A DNA stretch of 12,983 nt from Acetobacteraceae bacterium (GTDB taxonomy: Bacteria > Pseudomonadota > Alphaproteobacteria > Acetobacterales > Acetobacteraceae). Of this stretch, positions 12,672-12,983 are shown in pieces (the first letter of the stretch is position 1; each line of letters begins with the position of its first letter). A model generated the notes under the pieces. The model had not been told where the DNA came from and searched no databases. It worked only from the letters and a program-made list of their open reading frames with translations. The stretch covers positions 1 to 12,983 of the forward strand of contig JADGHI010000058.1 of NCBI GenBank assembly GCA_019689515.1. The letters run 5' to 3'. A program made the position numbers and the translations under genes.

Positions 12672-12818
12672 CGCACGACGCAAGCGCGCCCGCCCTCGTG
12701 GGGGCCGGGTCAGCTTCGCTCCGTGTCGTCAGCATGTGGCGCCGGTCACGCTCGTCCCCGCCGCCGGCGCGGTCGGAGTCGGGACCGGGGCGCGTGCTGC
12801 GTGGGCAGGGCATGGCGC
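12672..12818. other. Spacer between convergent genes
   Basis: 147 bases between the mtnP stop and the stop of the convergent minus-strand frame. It is GC-rich with several short complementary runs (for example GCCGCCGGCGCGGTC), but I find no clear hairpin with a T tract. Confidence 0.3.
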
Positions 12819-12983
12819 TCACCGGTCCTGCTGGTAGCCCTGGATGGCAAGGTTGCGGTCCTTCGATTCCTTGTTCCGCTCCGCGGCCATGTCGCCCTCA
12901 CGGGCCTCGGGAGCAGAGGGGCTGACCGCGGGCGGGACTGGCGGCGGATGGGCATTTGACAAGGGACAGCCCTGCGAAGGGGC
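12819..12983 (-). CDS. C-terminal end of a Pro-rich protein (partial)
   Basis: A minus-strand frame enters from the right edge and stays open for 54 codons to a TGA at 12819-12821. The visible part starts with PSQGCPLSNAHPPPVPPAVS, continues SPSAPEAREGD, and ends with a highly charged helix-forming tail, ERNKESKDRNLAIQGYQQDR. A Pro-rich linker followed by a charged, Gln-rich helix is typical of small exported or lipid-anchored proteins, and the Cys in SQGC could be a lipobox Cys with a signal peptide beyond the edge (speculative). An ATG at 12890 would give only 23 residues, without a good ribosome binding site, so I favour the longer frame. The amino-acid pattern is not that of a chance GC-rich frame: it contains K, N, D, Q and Y instead of runs of R, A and G. 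No family recognised. Confidence 0.5.
   Translation of the reverse strand, partial: APSQGCPLSNAHPPPVPPAVSPSAPEAREGDMAAERNKESKDRNLAIQGYQQDR

Noticed and set aside
1..12983. CRISPR array, tRNA, rRNA, insertion sequence or phage genes
   Set aside because: No regularly spaced repeats, cloverleaf sequence, transposase motif or terminal inverted repeats were found by reading both strands.

Overview
The window is strongly GC-rich and its third codon positions are almost all G or C. It carries a CtrA-type response regulator next to flagellar and chemotaxis genes. Together these point to an alphaproteobacterium, and the general look suggests the Rhodospirillales/Acetobacteraceae side; that placement is inference and no rRNA or tRNA is present to confirm it.

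Left part (1-4147): motility and cell-cycle control. The 3' end of a cheB methylesterase gene overlaps cheR by four bases (ATGA). A full-length CtrA-like OmpR-family regulator lies on the minus strand, divergent from fliI (flagellar export ATPase). fliI overlaps a small coiled-coil gene that is most likely fliJ. The 124-base ctrA/fliI spacer is AT-rich compared with everything around it and is the obvious shared regulatory region.

Middle part (4148-7007): minus-strand genes of mixed function. These are a probable small Ala/Pro-rich lipoprotein, a short MgtC/SapB-type membrane protein, a conserved-looking protein of unknown function, and a stand-alone metallo-beta-lactamase-fold protein with flavodiiron-type iron ligands (H-x-E-x-D).

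Right-centre (7281-11355): a compact plus-strand operon headed by an ArsR-family repressor. A promoter-like -35 element and two tandem copies of a partly palindromic motif lie just upstream of the repressor. After it come an SRPBCC(AHSA1)-VOC fusion protein, a protein with two tandem SRPBCC domains, a DUF1579 protein and a class C beta-lactamase-like serine hydrolase. ArsR plus AHSA1 plus VOC/DUF1579 operons are a familiar but poorly understood type. This one is unusual in having two different fusions and a terminal serine hydrolase, and it is the best candidate here for an undescribed small-molecule-responsive system.

Right end (11356-12983): a degraded 3' remnant of a VOC/glyoxalase gene, then mtnP (methylthioadenosine phosphorylase, methionine salvage). 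On the minus strand the C-terminal end of a Pro-rich protein runs off the window edge. No CRISPR array, insertion sequence, tRNA or rRNA was seen.
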